Positions 16,925 through 25,368 of a stretch of 39,690 bases of DNA are shown here, in pieces. The stretch's first letter is position 1. Each line of letters starts with the position of its first letter. The notes below the pieces were generated by a model that saw only the letters and a program-made list of their open reading frames with translations, was not told where the DNA came from and did not search any database. A program made the position numbers and the translations under genes. Where the stretch lies: the NCBI RefSeq assembly GCF_014201505.1, contig NZ_JACHEO010000027.1:1-39690 (forward strand). Reading direction: 5' to 3'. This DNA comes from Desulfoprunum benzoelyticum (GTDB taxonomy: Bacteria; Desulfobacterota; Desulfobulbia; Desulfobulbales; Desulfocapsaceae).

Positions 16925-17607
16925 GGTCGAATCCCCCAGTGAATGCCAATCGTACCCAGCATGAATTTACGATAACCGACGGTGATGAAACCGGCCTCCC
17001 GGAAAATTCCGGCAAGGGTCTCGGCATCATGAAAATCCATGGTTGATCCGGTAAGATAACTATAGGCGGAGGCATCCCTGGCGATCATTTTCCCCAGCAG
17101 CGGAATGCCATAGCGAAAGTAGAGGCGGAGCAGCGGCAGCAGCAGGTTGTCGGCCGGCGGCGTGGTATCGAGACAGACCACCCGACCTCCGGGTCTGAGC
17201 ACCCGGTGAACCTCCCGCATCACCCGCAGGCTGTCGTCGACGTTGCGGAGCAGGTAACCGAAGGTCACCGCCTCGAAGACCTGGTCGGCGAAGGGCAGGC
17301 GATTGGCGTCGCAGGCCTGCCAGTGGATCGCCTGAAGACTGAATCGCCGCCTGGCCTCGGCCAGCATGTTGCGCGAAAAGTCGGCACCGATGACCCGGGC
17401 GTCGGGATAGGACCGGCGCAGCAGGGCGGCGATATCGCCGGTCCCGGTGGCGAGGTCGAGAACCCAGCCGCGCCCCGGATCGCCGGCCCGGGCGACGACG
17501 AAGCGACGCCAGCGCTGGTCCTGGCCCAGCGTCATCGTCCGGTTCATCAGGTCGTAACGACCGGCGATGGCATCGAACATCCGTTGAACCCCGGGCCCCT
17601 TGCTCAT
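16921..17607 (-). CDS. ubiE: Ubiquinone/menaquinone biosynthesis C-methyltransferase (UbiE/MenG family)
   Basis: 228 residues. A class I SAM-dependent methyltransferase that methylates the ring of demethylmenaquinone (or the ubiquinone precursor). The N-terminal VQRMFDAIAGRYDLMNRTMT is the family signature. SAM motif I is VLDLATGTGDIA (49-60), followed by VIGADFSRNMLAEARRR (92-108) and AVTFGYLLRNVDD (133-145), where most members read FG.RN. An obligate anaerobe would most likely use it for menaquinone, which fits the quinone-reducing Nuo complex elsewhere in the window. It lies 43 bases downstream of asnS and is coupled to the acyl-CoA synthetase gene by a four-base overlap. Confidence 0.9.
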   Translation of the reverse strand: MSKGPGVQRMFDAIAGRYDLMNRTMTLGQDQRWRRFVVARAGDPGRGWVLDLATGTGDIAALLRRSYPDARVIGADFSRNMLAEARRRFSLQAIHWQACDANRLPFADQVFEAVTFGYLLRNVDDSLRVMREVHRVLRPGGRVVCLDTTPPADNLLLPLLRLYFRYGIPLLGKMIARDASAYSYLTGSTMDFHDAETLAGIFREAGFITVGYRKFMLGTIGIHWGIRP

Positions 17608-17650
17608 GCCGCCGTCCCTTGCCGGTCAGGCATCGCTCCCCTCGCCCCCC

Positions 17651-19018
17651 TCAGCATGGAGCGAACCCCGGGGTCCGCGGGAAGGGGATGACCTCGCGGA
17701 TATTGGCCATGCCGGAGACGAACTGCACCAGCCGCTCGAAGCCGAGGCCGAACCCGGCGTGCGGCACCGTGCCGTAGCGGCGAAGATCGAGGTACCAGCG
17801 GTAGTCGTCGAGGTCGATGCCGGCCTCCTGCATCCGCCGCTCCAGGACCTCGTAGCGCTCCTCGCGCTGGCTGCCGCCGACGATCTCACCGATGCCCGGC
17901 ACCAGGATATCCATCGCCGCCACGGTCCGGCCATCGTCGTTGATCCTCATATAAAACGGCTTGATCGCCGCCGGATAATCGGTGACGACCAGCGGTCGGC
18001 GGTAGACCTCGTCGGTCAGGTAGCGCTCGTGCTCCGACTGCAGATCGATGCCCCAGCGCACCGGAAAATCGAAGGTCCGGCCGCTGTGCTGCAGTTCCTC
18101 GACCGCCTCGGTATAGGTGATATGGGCGAAATCCTGCCCGGCCACACTCCGCAGCCGCTCGACCAGTCCCTTGGCGATGAAGCGGTCGAACAGCTCCATA
18201 TCCTCGGCGCAGGCGGCCAGGATATCGTCGAGGAGGTATTTGAGCAATTCCTCGGCGATCCGCCGGTTGCCGGCAAGATCGCAGAAGGCCATCTCCGGCT
18301 CGATCATCCAGAATTCGGCGAGATGCCGGCTGGTGTTGGAATTCTCGGCCCGAAAAGTCGGACCGAAGGTATAGACATCGCCCAGGGCCAGGGCGTAGAC
18401 CTCGGCCTGGAGCTGGCCGCTGACCGTCAAGCCGGCCCGGCGGCCGAAAAAATCGGTCCCCGGCCCACCGGACGGCTGGCCCGTCGAGATCTGGAACATC
18501 TCCCCCGCGCCTTCACAGTCGCTGGTGGTGATGATCGGGGTGTGGACCTGGATGAAGCCGCGCTCCTGGAAAAAGGCGTGGACGGCATAGGCCAGCCGCG
18601 ACCGGACCCGGGCGACGGCGCCAAGGGCGTTGGTCCGCGGCCGAAGATGGGCGATCTCGCGCAGAAATTCGAACGAATGCCGCTTCTTCTGCAACGGGTA
18701 GGTCTCCGGGTCGGCCCAGCCGACAACCTTGATCTCGGCCGCGACCAGTTCGACCGCCTGGCCCCGGGCCGGCGATTCCTGGACTGTCCCCTCGACCTCA
18801 ACACTGCAGCCGGCGGTCAGCCTTTTGATCCCGGCCTCGTAATTGCCGAGCCTCTTGTCGGCGATGACCTGGAGGTTGCCGAGACAGGAACCGTCGTTGA
18901 CCTCGATAAAGGAAAAGCCGCCGGTATCCCTTCTGGTCCGGACCCATCCGGCCACCCGGACCGTCTCGCCCAGCGGCTGCCGCGCCAGAAGTTGCCGTAT
19001 CTTCGTGTACGTTCTCAT
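17651..19018 (-). CDS. asnS: Asparagine--tRNA ligase
   Basis: 455 residues, close to the E. coli enzyme (466). It charges tRNA-Asn with asparagine. An N-terminal OB-fold anticodon-binding domain ([20 protein letters not shown], about 20-39) precedes the class II catalytic core. The core shows [30 protein letters not shown], motif 2 in [20 protein letters not shown], and motif 3 in [15 protein letters not shown] near the C-terminus. [20 protein letters not shown] is the asparagine rather than aspartate type. The protein ends [10 protein letters not shown], slightly different from the common ending. The gene starts six bases after the DUF89 stop. Confidence 0.96.
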   Translation of the reverse strand: MRTYTKIRQLLARQPLGETVRVAGWVRTRRDTGGFSFIEVNDGSCLGNLQVIADKRLGNYEAGIKRLTAGCSVEVEGTVQESPARGQAVELVAAEIKVVGWADPETYPLQKKRHSFEFLREIAHLRPRTNALGAVARVRSRLAYAVHAFFQERGFIQVHTPIITTSDCEGAGEMFQISTGQPSGGPGTDFFGRRAGLTVSGQLQAEVYALALGDVYTFGPTFRAENSNTSRHLAEFWMIEPEMAFCDLAGNRRIAEELLKYLLDDILAACAEDMELFDRFIAKGLVERLRSVAGQDFAHITYTEAVEELQHSGRTFDFPVRWGIDLQSEHERYLTDEVYRRPLVVTDYPAAIKPFYMRINDDGRTVAAMDILVPGIGEIVGGSQREERYEVLERRMQEAGIDLDDYRWYLDLRRYGTVPHAGFGLGFERLVQFVSGMANIREVIPFPRTPGFAPC

Positions 19019-19024
19019 GTCTTT

Positions 19025-19927
19025 TCAGAGTTCGTGCTGCGGTGAATAATAGACGACCATTTCCCCCTCCCCGGGCAACAGCCGCTGATCGATCCCGGTC
19101 AGGTCGGCGAGGTGGCAGGCGGCGACCCGGCATTTGACCATCAGCAGGAAAAAAATATCGCGATGAACCTCGGACAGGGTCTCGAAATTGCCCTGCCCCT
19201 TCGATATCACCAGGTCCGCCCGATCAAAATGGTCCAGCAGTTCGTCCGAGCAGTGGGCAAGCGACGTCCCGGGACAGGCGACACCGCTGCTGATCAGACG
19301 AGCGTAGCGGTCAAGGCCACATTCCAGCGCATCCTCGAGCGAAGCGTCGTTGATGATCGGTCCGCCCCGAACCGCAACGGTCAGGTCGAGCCCCCGTTCC
19401 TGCAGGCACTCGAGAACCAGCTGATCATACACGATCTCCCCGCAATTATCCGCAAGGTAGAGTACCCGACTGCCGTTTTGCAGGCGGCAGATCCGATCGA
19501 GGAGCAGGTCGAGGTGATCGACTGCCAGCACCGCCGAACGGCAGCGGGCAAAAGCAGCCTCGGCGTCGACCGCGGCAAAGGCGCCGTAATCGATGCTGTT
19601 GCCGGCAATGGCAAAACGAACCGCCGCGACCAGAGGAACGGCCGAACGTCGCACCTCCTCTCTGATCAGCGGGAGGAGATGCCGGGCCTCGGCATTGCTC
19701 TGTCTCTTGATCTGCCGATAGGGGTCGGGGCAGCCGGTAACCGCGGCGATGCGGCCGTAGATCCGGATGGCATTGGCGGGAGGGGTCTGCTGCAGGTCGA
19801 TATCGGGGAGCAGAGCATCGATCGCGTCGACCACCGCCCGATGGTCAGCGGCCCGATCGGAACAGATCTTCGCCACCTGCAGGGCCTGCCGCAGATAACA
19901 GGAAAGGCAGTCAGAATGCGTTTTCAT
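19025..19927 (-). CDS. DUF89 / ARMT1-like metal-dependent phosphatase
   Basis: 300 residues, single DUF89 domain. Characterised DUF89 proteins are metal-dependent damage-control phosphatases that remove harmful phosphorylated metabolites. Visible family features: the N-terminal Cys pair SDCLSCYLRQAL (Cys 7, Cys 10), typical of the AF1104-like subgroup; AIAGNSIDYG; LADNCGEIVYDQL, with the Asp-Asn metal-binding pair; and ISKGQGNFETL. The ATG overlaps the stop of the TtcA-like gene (ATGA, 19924-19927), so the two are translationally coupled. The natural substrate is unknown; the coupling to a tRNA-modifying gene and to asnS is suggestive only. Confidence 0.88.
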   Translation of the reverse strand: MKTHSDCLSCYLRQALQVAKICSDRAADHRAVVDAIDALLPDIDLQQTPPANAIRIYGRIAAVTGCPDPYRQIKRQSNAEARHLLPLIREEVRRSAVPLVAAVRFAIAGNSIDYGAFAAVDAEAAFARCRSAVLAVDHLDLLLDRICRLQNGSRVLYLADNCGEIVYDQLVLECLQERGLDLTVAVRGGPIINDASLEDALECGLDRYARLISSGVACPGTSLAHCSDELLDHFDRADLVISKGQGNFETLSEVHRDIFFLLMVKCRVAACHLADLTGIDQRLLPGEGEMVVYYSPQHEL

Positions 19928-20652
19928 AGAAGATATCCCTCACGGACATTGGCCATGGCAGCGAAAATCGAGTTCCGGGCCCCGGGTTCCATCGTATACA
20001 ACTGCGCCAGCAGTTCCCGCACCCGCTGTCGATGGGTATTGCCGGCCAGGGGGCAGAGATTTTCGACCGCATCGATCCCGATTCGGGCGGCGATCTCCAG
20101 CACCTCCTCCTTCTCGAGATAGGCCATCGGCCGGATCAGCGCCAGCTTGCCGCCGAACAGCACCTGCTTCGGCACCATCGTCGAGATGTTGCCGCTGCAA
20201 ATCATGTTCAGCAGGAGGGTCTCGATCAGATCGTCCTTGTGATGGCCGAAGGCGATCTTCGACCAGCCCTCCTGCCGGGCAAGATCGAAGAGCTGGCTCC
20301 GCCGGTTGCGGGCACAGTGGTAGCAGTTCCGATGCTCTTCCGCAAGACTCCAGCCCCGCACCGTCTGATACTCGATGCCGATGCGCTCGAGTTGACCGCA
20401 GATCCTGGCAATCGCCCCGGCCGATTCCGGGTGCCGGCGCCATAACTCGTTTTCGACCACCACGGCCTTCAAGACATAGCGGATCGGCGCCTTGTGCTGC
20501 CAGAACCGGAGCAACCAGGCGAGGACCAGGCTGTCGACTCCGCCGGAAACGGCGACAAGCACCCGGTCGCCGTCGACCAGCATCGAATAATCGTGCATTG
20601 CCTGGCCGATCCGGCGATTGAGGCGCGATGTCAGGCAGGCGTCTATGGTCAT
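19924..20652 (-). CDS. TtcA-like tRNA 2-thiolation enzyme
   Basis: 242 residues (E. coli TtcA 311). An ATP-pyrophosphatase of the PP-loop family: VAVSGGVDSLVLAWLL with SGGVDS at 36-41. TtcA thiolates cytidine 32 of certain tRNAs using a [4Fe-4S] cluster held by three cysteines. Here NCYHCARNRR gives Cys 110 and Cys 113, and ENLCPLAGN gives Cys 200, the matching set. FGHHKDDLIETLLLNM follows the family pattern. No N- or C-terminal zinc fingers are present, which argues against TtuA/CTU1. The start at 20650-20652 lacks an obvious ribosome binding site. The exact target nucleoside is inferred from the family. Confidence 0.88.
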   Translation of the reverse strand: MTIDACLTSRLNRRIGQAMHDYSMLVDGDRVLVAVSGGVDSLVLAWLLRFWQHKAPIRYVLKAVVVENELWRRHPESAGAIARICGQLERIGIEYQTVRGWSLAEEHRNCYHCARNRRSQLFDLARQEGWSKIAFGHHKDDLIETLLLNMICSGNISTMVPKQVLFGGKLALIRPMAYLEKEEVLEIAARIGIDAVENLCPLAGNTHRQRVRELLAQLYTMEPGARNSIFAAMANVREGYLL

Positions 20653-20683
20653 CAGGGAAAGAATTGCTGGGTGCTGGAAAGCA

Positions 20684-20720
20684 AACGCCCGTCGGCGTTA
20701 TGCATCAGGCCACGGGCGTT
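20684..20720 (-). terminator. Inverted repeat between lipoprotein and TtcA-like genes
   Basis: AACGCCCGT (20684-20692) and ACGGGCGTT (20712-20720) form a perfect 9-bp stem with a 19-base loop. It lies just downstream of the lipoprotein stop and upstream of the TtcA-like gene. On the minus strand only a weak T-rich stretch follows, so it may be a partial terminator or attenuator. Confidence 0.35.
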
Positions 20721-20750
20721 GTTTCCGTCTCGAACCGGGGGCTGGACTGG

Positions 20751-21398
20751 TTATCGCTTCAGGAACGGGCATCCGGCAAGTCGATCTTTGAGTCCCTGGG
20801 CGACAAGATTCTCGACGGTCACCCACTTGAACCCACGACTCTGGGCCTTGCTGAAGCTCAGAATATTGCTGAGCAGGGACTCCTGCGTCTCGTCAAAATC
20901 GGCCGACCACAGGACCGCGCGGGTCTTGACGTCGACCAGCCGGATCTGGAAAGAGGCCGAGGCCGGGCTCTCAATGGCCATGTCACTGCCTACCCGCTGC
21001 CGATAGCGATGAACGGTTGTCACCATCACCGCATCGCAATGAAGCGTTTTGCCGAGATGGCCGATGACGTCGGCGGAGTTGTCCTTGTTACCTTCATCCA
21101 TCAGCGATTCAACCTGGCTGGCCGTCAACACGCGGACATTGCGACAGTCTTTGGTGATATCGGCGATGGTGAGGTCGATGAAACCTGCCCCCTTGCGGAG
21201 ACTGTCGCTATCGTTCCCCTGACCGTCGGCGGCACCGTCTCCGCCAGCCTCGGCCGGAAGAACGACGACAGCGTCCAGAGGCCGGATATCTTGTTCCGTA
21301 TCGGCAGTCGAACTCACGCTCCTGCCGGAACATGAAGAGAGGAACGACAGGAGTCCGCACAGCATGACGACGGTGAGGATGTTGGATATGTTTTTCAC
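20751..21398 (-). CDS. Putative outer-membrane or periplasmic lipoprotein
   Basis: 215 residues from a GTG at 21396-21398, preceded by AGAGAGG six bases upstream. The first 25 residues form a lipoprotein signal: hydrophobic ILTVVMLCGLLSFL, then the lipobox LSSC, with the lipid-modified Cys near residue 22. The mature part has GAGFIDLTIADITKD, VRVLTASQVESLMDEG, LHCDAVMVTTVHRYRQR and FQIRLVDVKTRAVLWSADFD. This is the beta-alpha pattern of CsgG/GNA1162-like lipoproteins, which are often annotated only as conserved. I cannot name a function. It lies 55 bases downstream of hisB with no metabolic link to histidine synthesis. Confidence 0.78.
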   Translation of the reverse strand: MKNISNILTVVMLCGLLSFLSSCSGRSVSSTADTEQDIRPLDAVVVLPAEAGGDGAADGQGNDSDSLRKGAGFIDLTIADITKDCRNVRVLTASQVESLMDEGNKDNSADVIGHLGKTLHCDAVMVTTVHRYRQRVGSDMAIESPASASFQIRLVDVKTRAVLWSADFDETQESLLSNILSFSKAQSRGFKWVTVENLVAQGLKDRLAGCPFLKR

Positions 21399-21453
21399 GC
21401 AAGACCTCTCTGCTGAGTTTTCAAGTAGTGTTCCGATCGTACTTTGACCAAAC

Positions 21454-22053
21454 TCATAGTAACCCCTTGGAAGAAAGCACGCCGCTGACGTGTTCCGACA
21501 GGGCGCATGCCTCATGCATCGTCCTTCCCAGTCCCTTGAAGACCGCCTCAAGGATATGGTGCCCATTCTCACCGTGCAGCATGTCGACATGCAGGGTGAC
21601 ACCGGCATGCAGGCTGAAGGCCCGGAGAAATTCCTTGCCGAGCCCCGTATCGAAAGACCCGATCTTCTGATCGGTCAGCGAGACATTGTATTGCAGAAAA
21701 GGCCTGTTGGATATGTCGGCAACGACCCGCACCAGGGTCTCGTCCATCGGCATATGGCAGCTTCCATAGCGGTTGATGCCGCCCTTGCCGCCGAGTGCCC
21801 GACCAAAAGCCTGCCCGAGACAGATGCCGACATCTTCGACGGTATGATGATCATCGACTTCGATATCGCCCTTCGCCGATATCGCCAGGTCGAAAAAGCC
21901 GTGCACGGCGAAGAGGGTGAGCATGTGATCGAGGAACGGAACACCGGTATCGATTGCCGCCTTGCCTTCTCCGTCCAGGTCGAGAATCAGATGTATATCC
22001 GTCTCCCCTGTCTTCCGTTCGATCGTCGACGTTCGAGTCCCCTGCTGATCCAT
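21454..22053 (-). CDS. hisB: Imidazoleglycerol-phosphate dehydratase
   Basis: 199 residues, monofunctional type (no N-terminal histidinol-phosphatase domain as in E. coli). It dehydrates imidazoleglycerol phosphate in histidine synthesis. The two metal-binding repeats are visible: PFLDHMLTLFAVHG (about 38-51), DDHHTVEDVGICLG (66-79) and ENGHHILEAVFKGLGR (160-175), each with the His-His and Glu ligands of the Mn-dependent family. The ATG is at 22051-22053 with only weak purine-rich sequence upstream. It appears to be the first gene of a long minus-strand series and has no other his gene beside it. Confidence 0.96.
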   Translation of the reverse strand: MDQQGTRTSTIERKTGETDIHLILDLDGEGKAAIDTGVPFLDHMLTLFAVHGFFDLAISAKGDIEVDDHHTVEDVGICLGQAFGRALGGKGGINRYGSCHMPMDETLVRVVADISNRPFLQYNVSLTDQKIGSFDTGLGKEFLRAFSLHAGVTLHVDMLHGENGHHILEAVFKGLGRTMHEACALSEHVSGVLSSKGLL

Positions 22054-22263
22054 ATCCTGTATCCGTTGAATAGTACCCTGTCCACCGCTGATAGCGCCCC
22101 GCCTCGTCGCCGAAAGTCACGAAGTGCGTTTGGCATTTCATTTCACTCCATGATCTGGTATATTTCGACTGGTTATATTACCCCATTGTCTTGAATCCAT
22201 CTCTATTTTTCACCGCCGGGATCGATAAAAAAGTCATTCACCGCATGACCGTCTTTTTTTTTA

Positions 22264-22292
22264 TTGACACCCTACCGGCGATTAAGTAAATA
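22264..22292 (+). promoter_or_regulatory. Probable promoter for tRNA-Gly
   Basis: TTGACA (22264-22269) matches the -35 consensus exactly. After 17 bases TAAATA (22287-22292) is a modest -10. The tRNA begins 28 bases after the -10. The rest of the 266-base gap between hisB and the tRNA is AT-rich, with a weak GTCAT/ATGAC hairpin at 22233-22249 followed by a T-run, and no gene. Confidence 0.5.
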
Positions 22293-22319
22293 GGGGACCT
22301 GTTTTGACAAAAACAAAAA

Positions 22320-22394
<75 letters not shown>

Positions 22395-22404
22395 GGTAAA
22401 CAAG

Positions 22405-22435
22405 AAAAGGTTCGACTTGGTTCGAGCCTTTTTTT
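22405..22435 (+). terminator. Intrinsic terminator after tRNA-Gly
   Basis: An 11-bp stem pairs 22405-22415 with 22422-22432, with one G-T wobble and a six-base loop, and runs into a T-run to 22435. It separates the tRNA from rplM. Confidence 0.8.
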
Positions 22436-22459
22436 ATTAATCGCATGTTGAGGATCACG

Positions 22460-22888
22460 ATGAAAACCTACCTTGCTCCGGTCAACGAGATCGAAAAAAA
22501 ATGGTATCTGGTCGATGCCGAGAATAAGGTGCTGGGTCGCCTGGCATCGGAAATCGCCGTTCGACTCCGTGGCAAACACAAGCCAACTTTTTCCGACTTT
22601 ATCGACAACGGTGATTTCGTCATCGTCACGAACGCGGACAAAATCAAGCTGACCGGCAACAAATGGGATGACAAAAAATACTATCGCCACACCGGCTATA
22701 TGGGAGGGCTCAAGGAGACCAGCGCCAAGGAACTGATGGCCAAGCATCCGACAGACCTGCTCATTCATGCCGTGAAAGGCATGCTCCCGAAAAACAAACT
22801 GGGGGCGGCGCAGCTGAAGAAACTGAAGGTATATGCCGGGTCGACACATCCCCACGCCGCTCAGCAGCCGGCCGCACTAGATATTTAA
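22460..22888 (+). CDS. rplM: 50S ribosomal protein L13
   Basis: 142 residues, the same length as E. coli L13, an early-assembly protein of the large subunit that binds 23S rRNA. It begins [40 protein letters not shown] and [13 protein letters not shown] are family signatures. The ATG at 22460 has GAGG six bases upstream; an ATG five codons earlier lacks a site. It is followed after 16 bases by rpsI, the universal rplM-rpsI pair. Confidence 0.97.
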   Translation: MKTYLAPVNEIEKKWYLVDAENKVLGRLASEIAVRLRGKHKPTFSDFIDNGDFVIVTNADKIKLTGNKWDDKKYYRHTGYMGGLKETSAKELMAKHPTDLLIHAVKGMLPKNKLGAAQLKKLKVYAGSTHPHAAQQPAALDI

Positions 22889-22904
22889 TCCTGGAGAATA
22901 GAAC

Positions 22905-23297
22905 ATGGCTTTAGATCGTTTTTACGCCACCGGCAAGAGAAAGACTGCTGTCGCCAGGGTATGGCTTACCCCCGGGACCGGCAAGGTGATCGTCAATCAG
23001 CTCGATGCCGAGACCTACTTCGGCGGGACGTTCAAGACCCCGAAGATCGAGAAACCGTTCCAGGTCACCGACACCGCAGACAAATATGATGTCATGGCCA
23101 CCCTCAGGGGTGGTGGCAAGTCGGCCCAGGTCGAGGCGTTGGCCCATGGGATATCCAAGGCTCTGCTCGATGTCGATTCCGAGAACAGGATCCCGCTGAA
23201 GCGTTCCGGCCTCCTCACCCGCGATCCGAGGGTCAAGGAGCGTAAAAAGTACGGACAGAAGGCGGCTCGGGCCAAATTCCAGTTCTCCAAACGTTAA
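22905..23297 (+). CDS. rpsI: 30S ribosomal protein S9
   Basis: 130 residues, equal to E. coli S9. The basic C-terminal tail (KKYGQKAARAKFQFSKR) reaches the P-site tRNA in the ribosome. It begins MALDRFYATGKRKTAVARV; VEALAHGISKALL and RSGLLTRDPRVKERKKYG are typical. GGAG lies upstream of the ATG. It is transcribed with rplM and ends before a strong hairpin. Confidence 0.97.
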   Translation: MALDRFYATGKRKTAVARVWLTPGTGKVIVNQLDAETYFGGTFKTPKIEKPFQVTDTADKYDVMATLRGGGKSAQVEALAHGISKALLDVDSENRIPLKRSGLLTRDPRVKERKKYGQKAARAKFQFSKR

Positions 23298-23366
23298 TCG
23301 ACTTCAGGAACAGGCGTATCCGGCGGTCAACGTACCGACTGGCATTCGAAGTTCACCGCAATCGAG

Positions 23367-23400
23367 AGAGGGAATAACAGCACGCCTGTTATTCCCTCTT
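23367..23400 (+). terminator. Terminator after rplM-rpsI
   Basis: AGAGGGAATAACAG (23367-23380) pairs perfectly with CTGTTATTCCCTCT (23386-23399) over 14 bp with a five-base loop, followed by a short T-rich stretch. The stem is strong and the T-run weak. Confidence 0.75.
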
Positions 23401-23509
23401 GTCGTTTCCACCGTTTGGAGTTTATTTCTCATCAGACAGAGAATGTAGACCGTCCATTTCCCAGCGTCGGACAGCCGCTATCGCCATCAACTCAGCACAG
23501 GATTCCGCC

Positions 23510-24550
23510 ATGCTCAATATTGCAATCATCGGAGCTTCGGGCTACACCGGCGTTGAACTCGCCCGCCTGCTCAGCAATCATCCGGAAGTGCGCCTGACAC
23601 TGGTGACTTCAAGACAATTCGAAGGTCAACCGCTTTCCCAGGTGTTCCCAAACCTCCGCACAAAGGTTGATCTCCTCTGCGAGAATCCAGACATCGATCG
23701 CCTGTGCGACAGCGCCGACTTTTATTTCGCCGCAGTCCCACACAAGACGGCAATGGACCTCGTACCGCACCTGCGCCGGGCAGGAAAGAAGGTCGTCGAT
23801 CTCTCCGCCGATTTCCGGCTCAGGGACCAGACCGTCTACGAGCAATGGTACCAGCCGCACTCCTCGGCTCAATTCCTCAGCGAGGCTGTCTACGGCCTCC
23901 CCGAGCTCTATCGCGATGATATCGCCGGCAGCAGCCTTGTCGCCAACCCGGGATGCTACCCGACATCGATCATCCTCGGTCTCGCCCCTCTGCTCAAGGC
24001 CGGAATTATCGATCCGGAGACGATCATTGCCGACTCCAAATCCGGGACTTCGGGAGCGGGACGCTCGGCCCAGATCGGCAGCCTGTTCTGTGAAGTGACC
24101 GATGGTTTTCGCGCCTACAAGGTCGGCGGCACCCACCGCCATACCCCGGAAATCGAACAGGAACTGAGCCTGCTTGGCGGCCGTGATATCAGGATTTCCT
24201 TCACCCCGCATCTCCTGCCTCTCTCCCGCGGCATCCTCAGCACCATCTATGCCCGACTGCAGTCCGACCAGACCGAGGACGCGATCCACCAACTCTATCA
24301 GACCATGTACGCCGACGAACCCTTCGTGAGGGTCCTCCCTCCCGGCAACCTGCCGGCGACGCAATACGTGCGGGGATCGAATTTCTGCGACATCGGCTTT
24401 ACCATCGACCGGAGAACCGGCCGGATCATCGTCCTTTCCGCCATCGACAATATCGTCAAAGGCGCTGCCGGTCAGGCCGTCCAGAACATGAACATCATGT
24501 GCGGCTTCGACGAAACGAAGGGCCTCGAGGTTGTCCCCCTCTTCCCCTGA
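23510..24550 (+). CDS. argC: N-acetyl-gamma-glutamyl-phosphate reductase
   Basis: 346 residues. It reduces N-acetylglutamyl phosphate to the semialdehyde with NADPH, the third step of arginine synthesis. The N-terminal Rossmann motif is [18 protein letters not shown] (4-21), the active-site Cys is 149 in ANPGCYPTS, and KSGTSGAGR and [13 protein letters not shown] follow. The start at 23510 puts the Rossmann motif at residue 4, as in the family, and has CAGGA seven bases upstream; the frame is open back to 23399 without support. Sitting after rplM-rpsI is an arrangement I know from Desulfuromonadales. truA follows. Confidence 0.96.
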   Translation: MLNIAIIGASGYTGVELARLLSNHPEVRLTLVTSRQFEGQPLSQVFPNLRTKVDLLCENPDIDRLCDSADFYFAAVPHKTAMDLVPHLRRAGKKVVDLSADFRLRDQTVYEQWYQPHSSAQFLSEAVYGLPELYRDDIAGSSLVANPGCYPTSIILGLAPLLKAGIIDPETIIADSKSGTSGAGRSAQIGSLFCEVTDGFRAYKVGGTHRHTPEIEQELSLLGGRDIRISFTPHLLPLSRGILSTIYARLQSDQTEDAIHQLYQTMYADEPFVRVLPPGNLPATQYVRGSNFCDIGFTIDRRTGRIIVLSAIDNIVKGAAGQAVQNMNIMCGFDETKGLEVVPLFP

Positions 24551-24579
24551 GTTTTCATCAACGATCCCGTCCAGCATCT

Positions 24580-25344
24580 GTGAAAACCACGCGAAACATC
24601 AGGCTGCTCATCGCTTTTGACGGCACCGGCTACAGCGGTTGGCAACGACAAAAACATGGCATTACGATCCAGGGCGAAATCGAAAGCAGATTATTCAGGA
24701 TGACAGGGGAACCGGTGTCTCTCCATGGCGCCGGCAGAACCGATGCCGGCGTTCACGCCGACGGGATGGTCGCAAATTTTCACACCGCCGCCGAGATCCC
24801 CTGTCCCGCTTTTTTTCAAGGCCTGAACTCCATGCTGCCGCCGGCGATCCGTATTCTGTGCGTCGACGAAGTCCAACCGGATTTTCATGCACGCTTTGCC
24901 GCCACTGGCAAGCAATACATCTATCGACTCTTCACCGGAACGGTGCTGATGCCGCAACAGCGCCACTTCTGTCTGCATTATCCTGCCGCAATCGATTTTC
25001 AGGCGATACAGGCGTGCCTGACCCTTCTGACGGGAACACATGATTTCGCTTCTTTTGAAAATACAGGTTCCCGTGACAAGAGCCTGACCGAAGGACAAGG
25101 CTCTACCCGGACCCTTTTCGCCGCCGGTCTGGAGCAAACGAACGACAATGAGCATCTGTTCTCTTTTACCGGCAATGGATTTCTCCGTCAGATGGTTCGC
25201 AATCTGGTGGGAACACTGCTTGAAGTCGGCAGAGGAAAGCAATCGGTGGACAGCTTCGAACGGATTTTGCTGGCAAAGGACAGAACCGCAGCCGGCCCAA
25301 CCGCCCCGGCTCACGGGCTTACGTTGAAAAAGGTTTTTTATTGA
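24580..25344 (+). CDS. truA: tRNA pseudouridine(38-40) synthase
   Basis: 254 residues from a GTG at 24580. It converts uridines 38-40 in the anticodon arm to pseudouridine. IRLLIAFDGTGYSGWQRQ opens the protein, and the catalytic Asp is 55 in HGAGRTDAGVHA (49-60). FASFENTGS and GNGFLRQMVRNLVGTLLEVG are also typical. No in-frame ATG gives a sensible N-terminus and no strong ribosome binding site is seen, so the GTG is chosen by family alignment. It follows argC by 29 bases and converges with the LysR gene. Confidence 0.94.
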   Translation: MKTTRNIRLLIAFDGTGYSGWQRQKHGITIQGEIESRLFRMTGEPVSLHGAGRTDAGVHADGMVANFHTAAEIPCPAFFQGLNSMLPPAIRILCVDEVQPDFHARFAATGKQYIYRLFTGTVLMPQQRHFCLHYPAAIDFQAIQACLTLLTGTHDFASFENTGSRDKSLTEGQGSTRTLFAAGLEQTNDNEHLFSFTGNGFLRQMVRNLVGTLLEVGRGKQSVDSFERILLAKDRTAAGPTAPAHGLTLKKVFY

Positions 25345-25368
25345 ATTGAAACGCTAAAGGGAACTTGC

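Noticed and set aside
22233..22260. GTCAT/ATGAC hairpin with T-run between hisB and tRNA-Gly as a terminator
   Set aside because: The stem is only 5 bp, the T-run begins four bases after it, and no plus-strand gene ends upstream of it.
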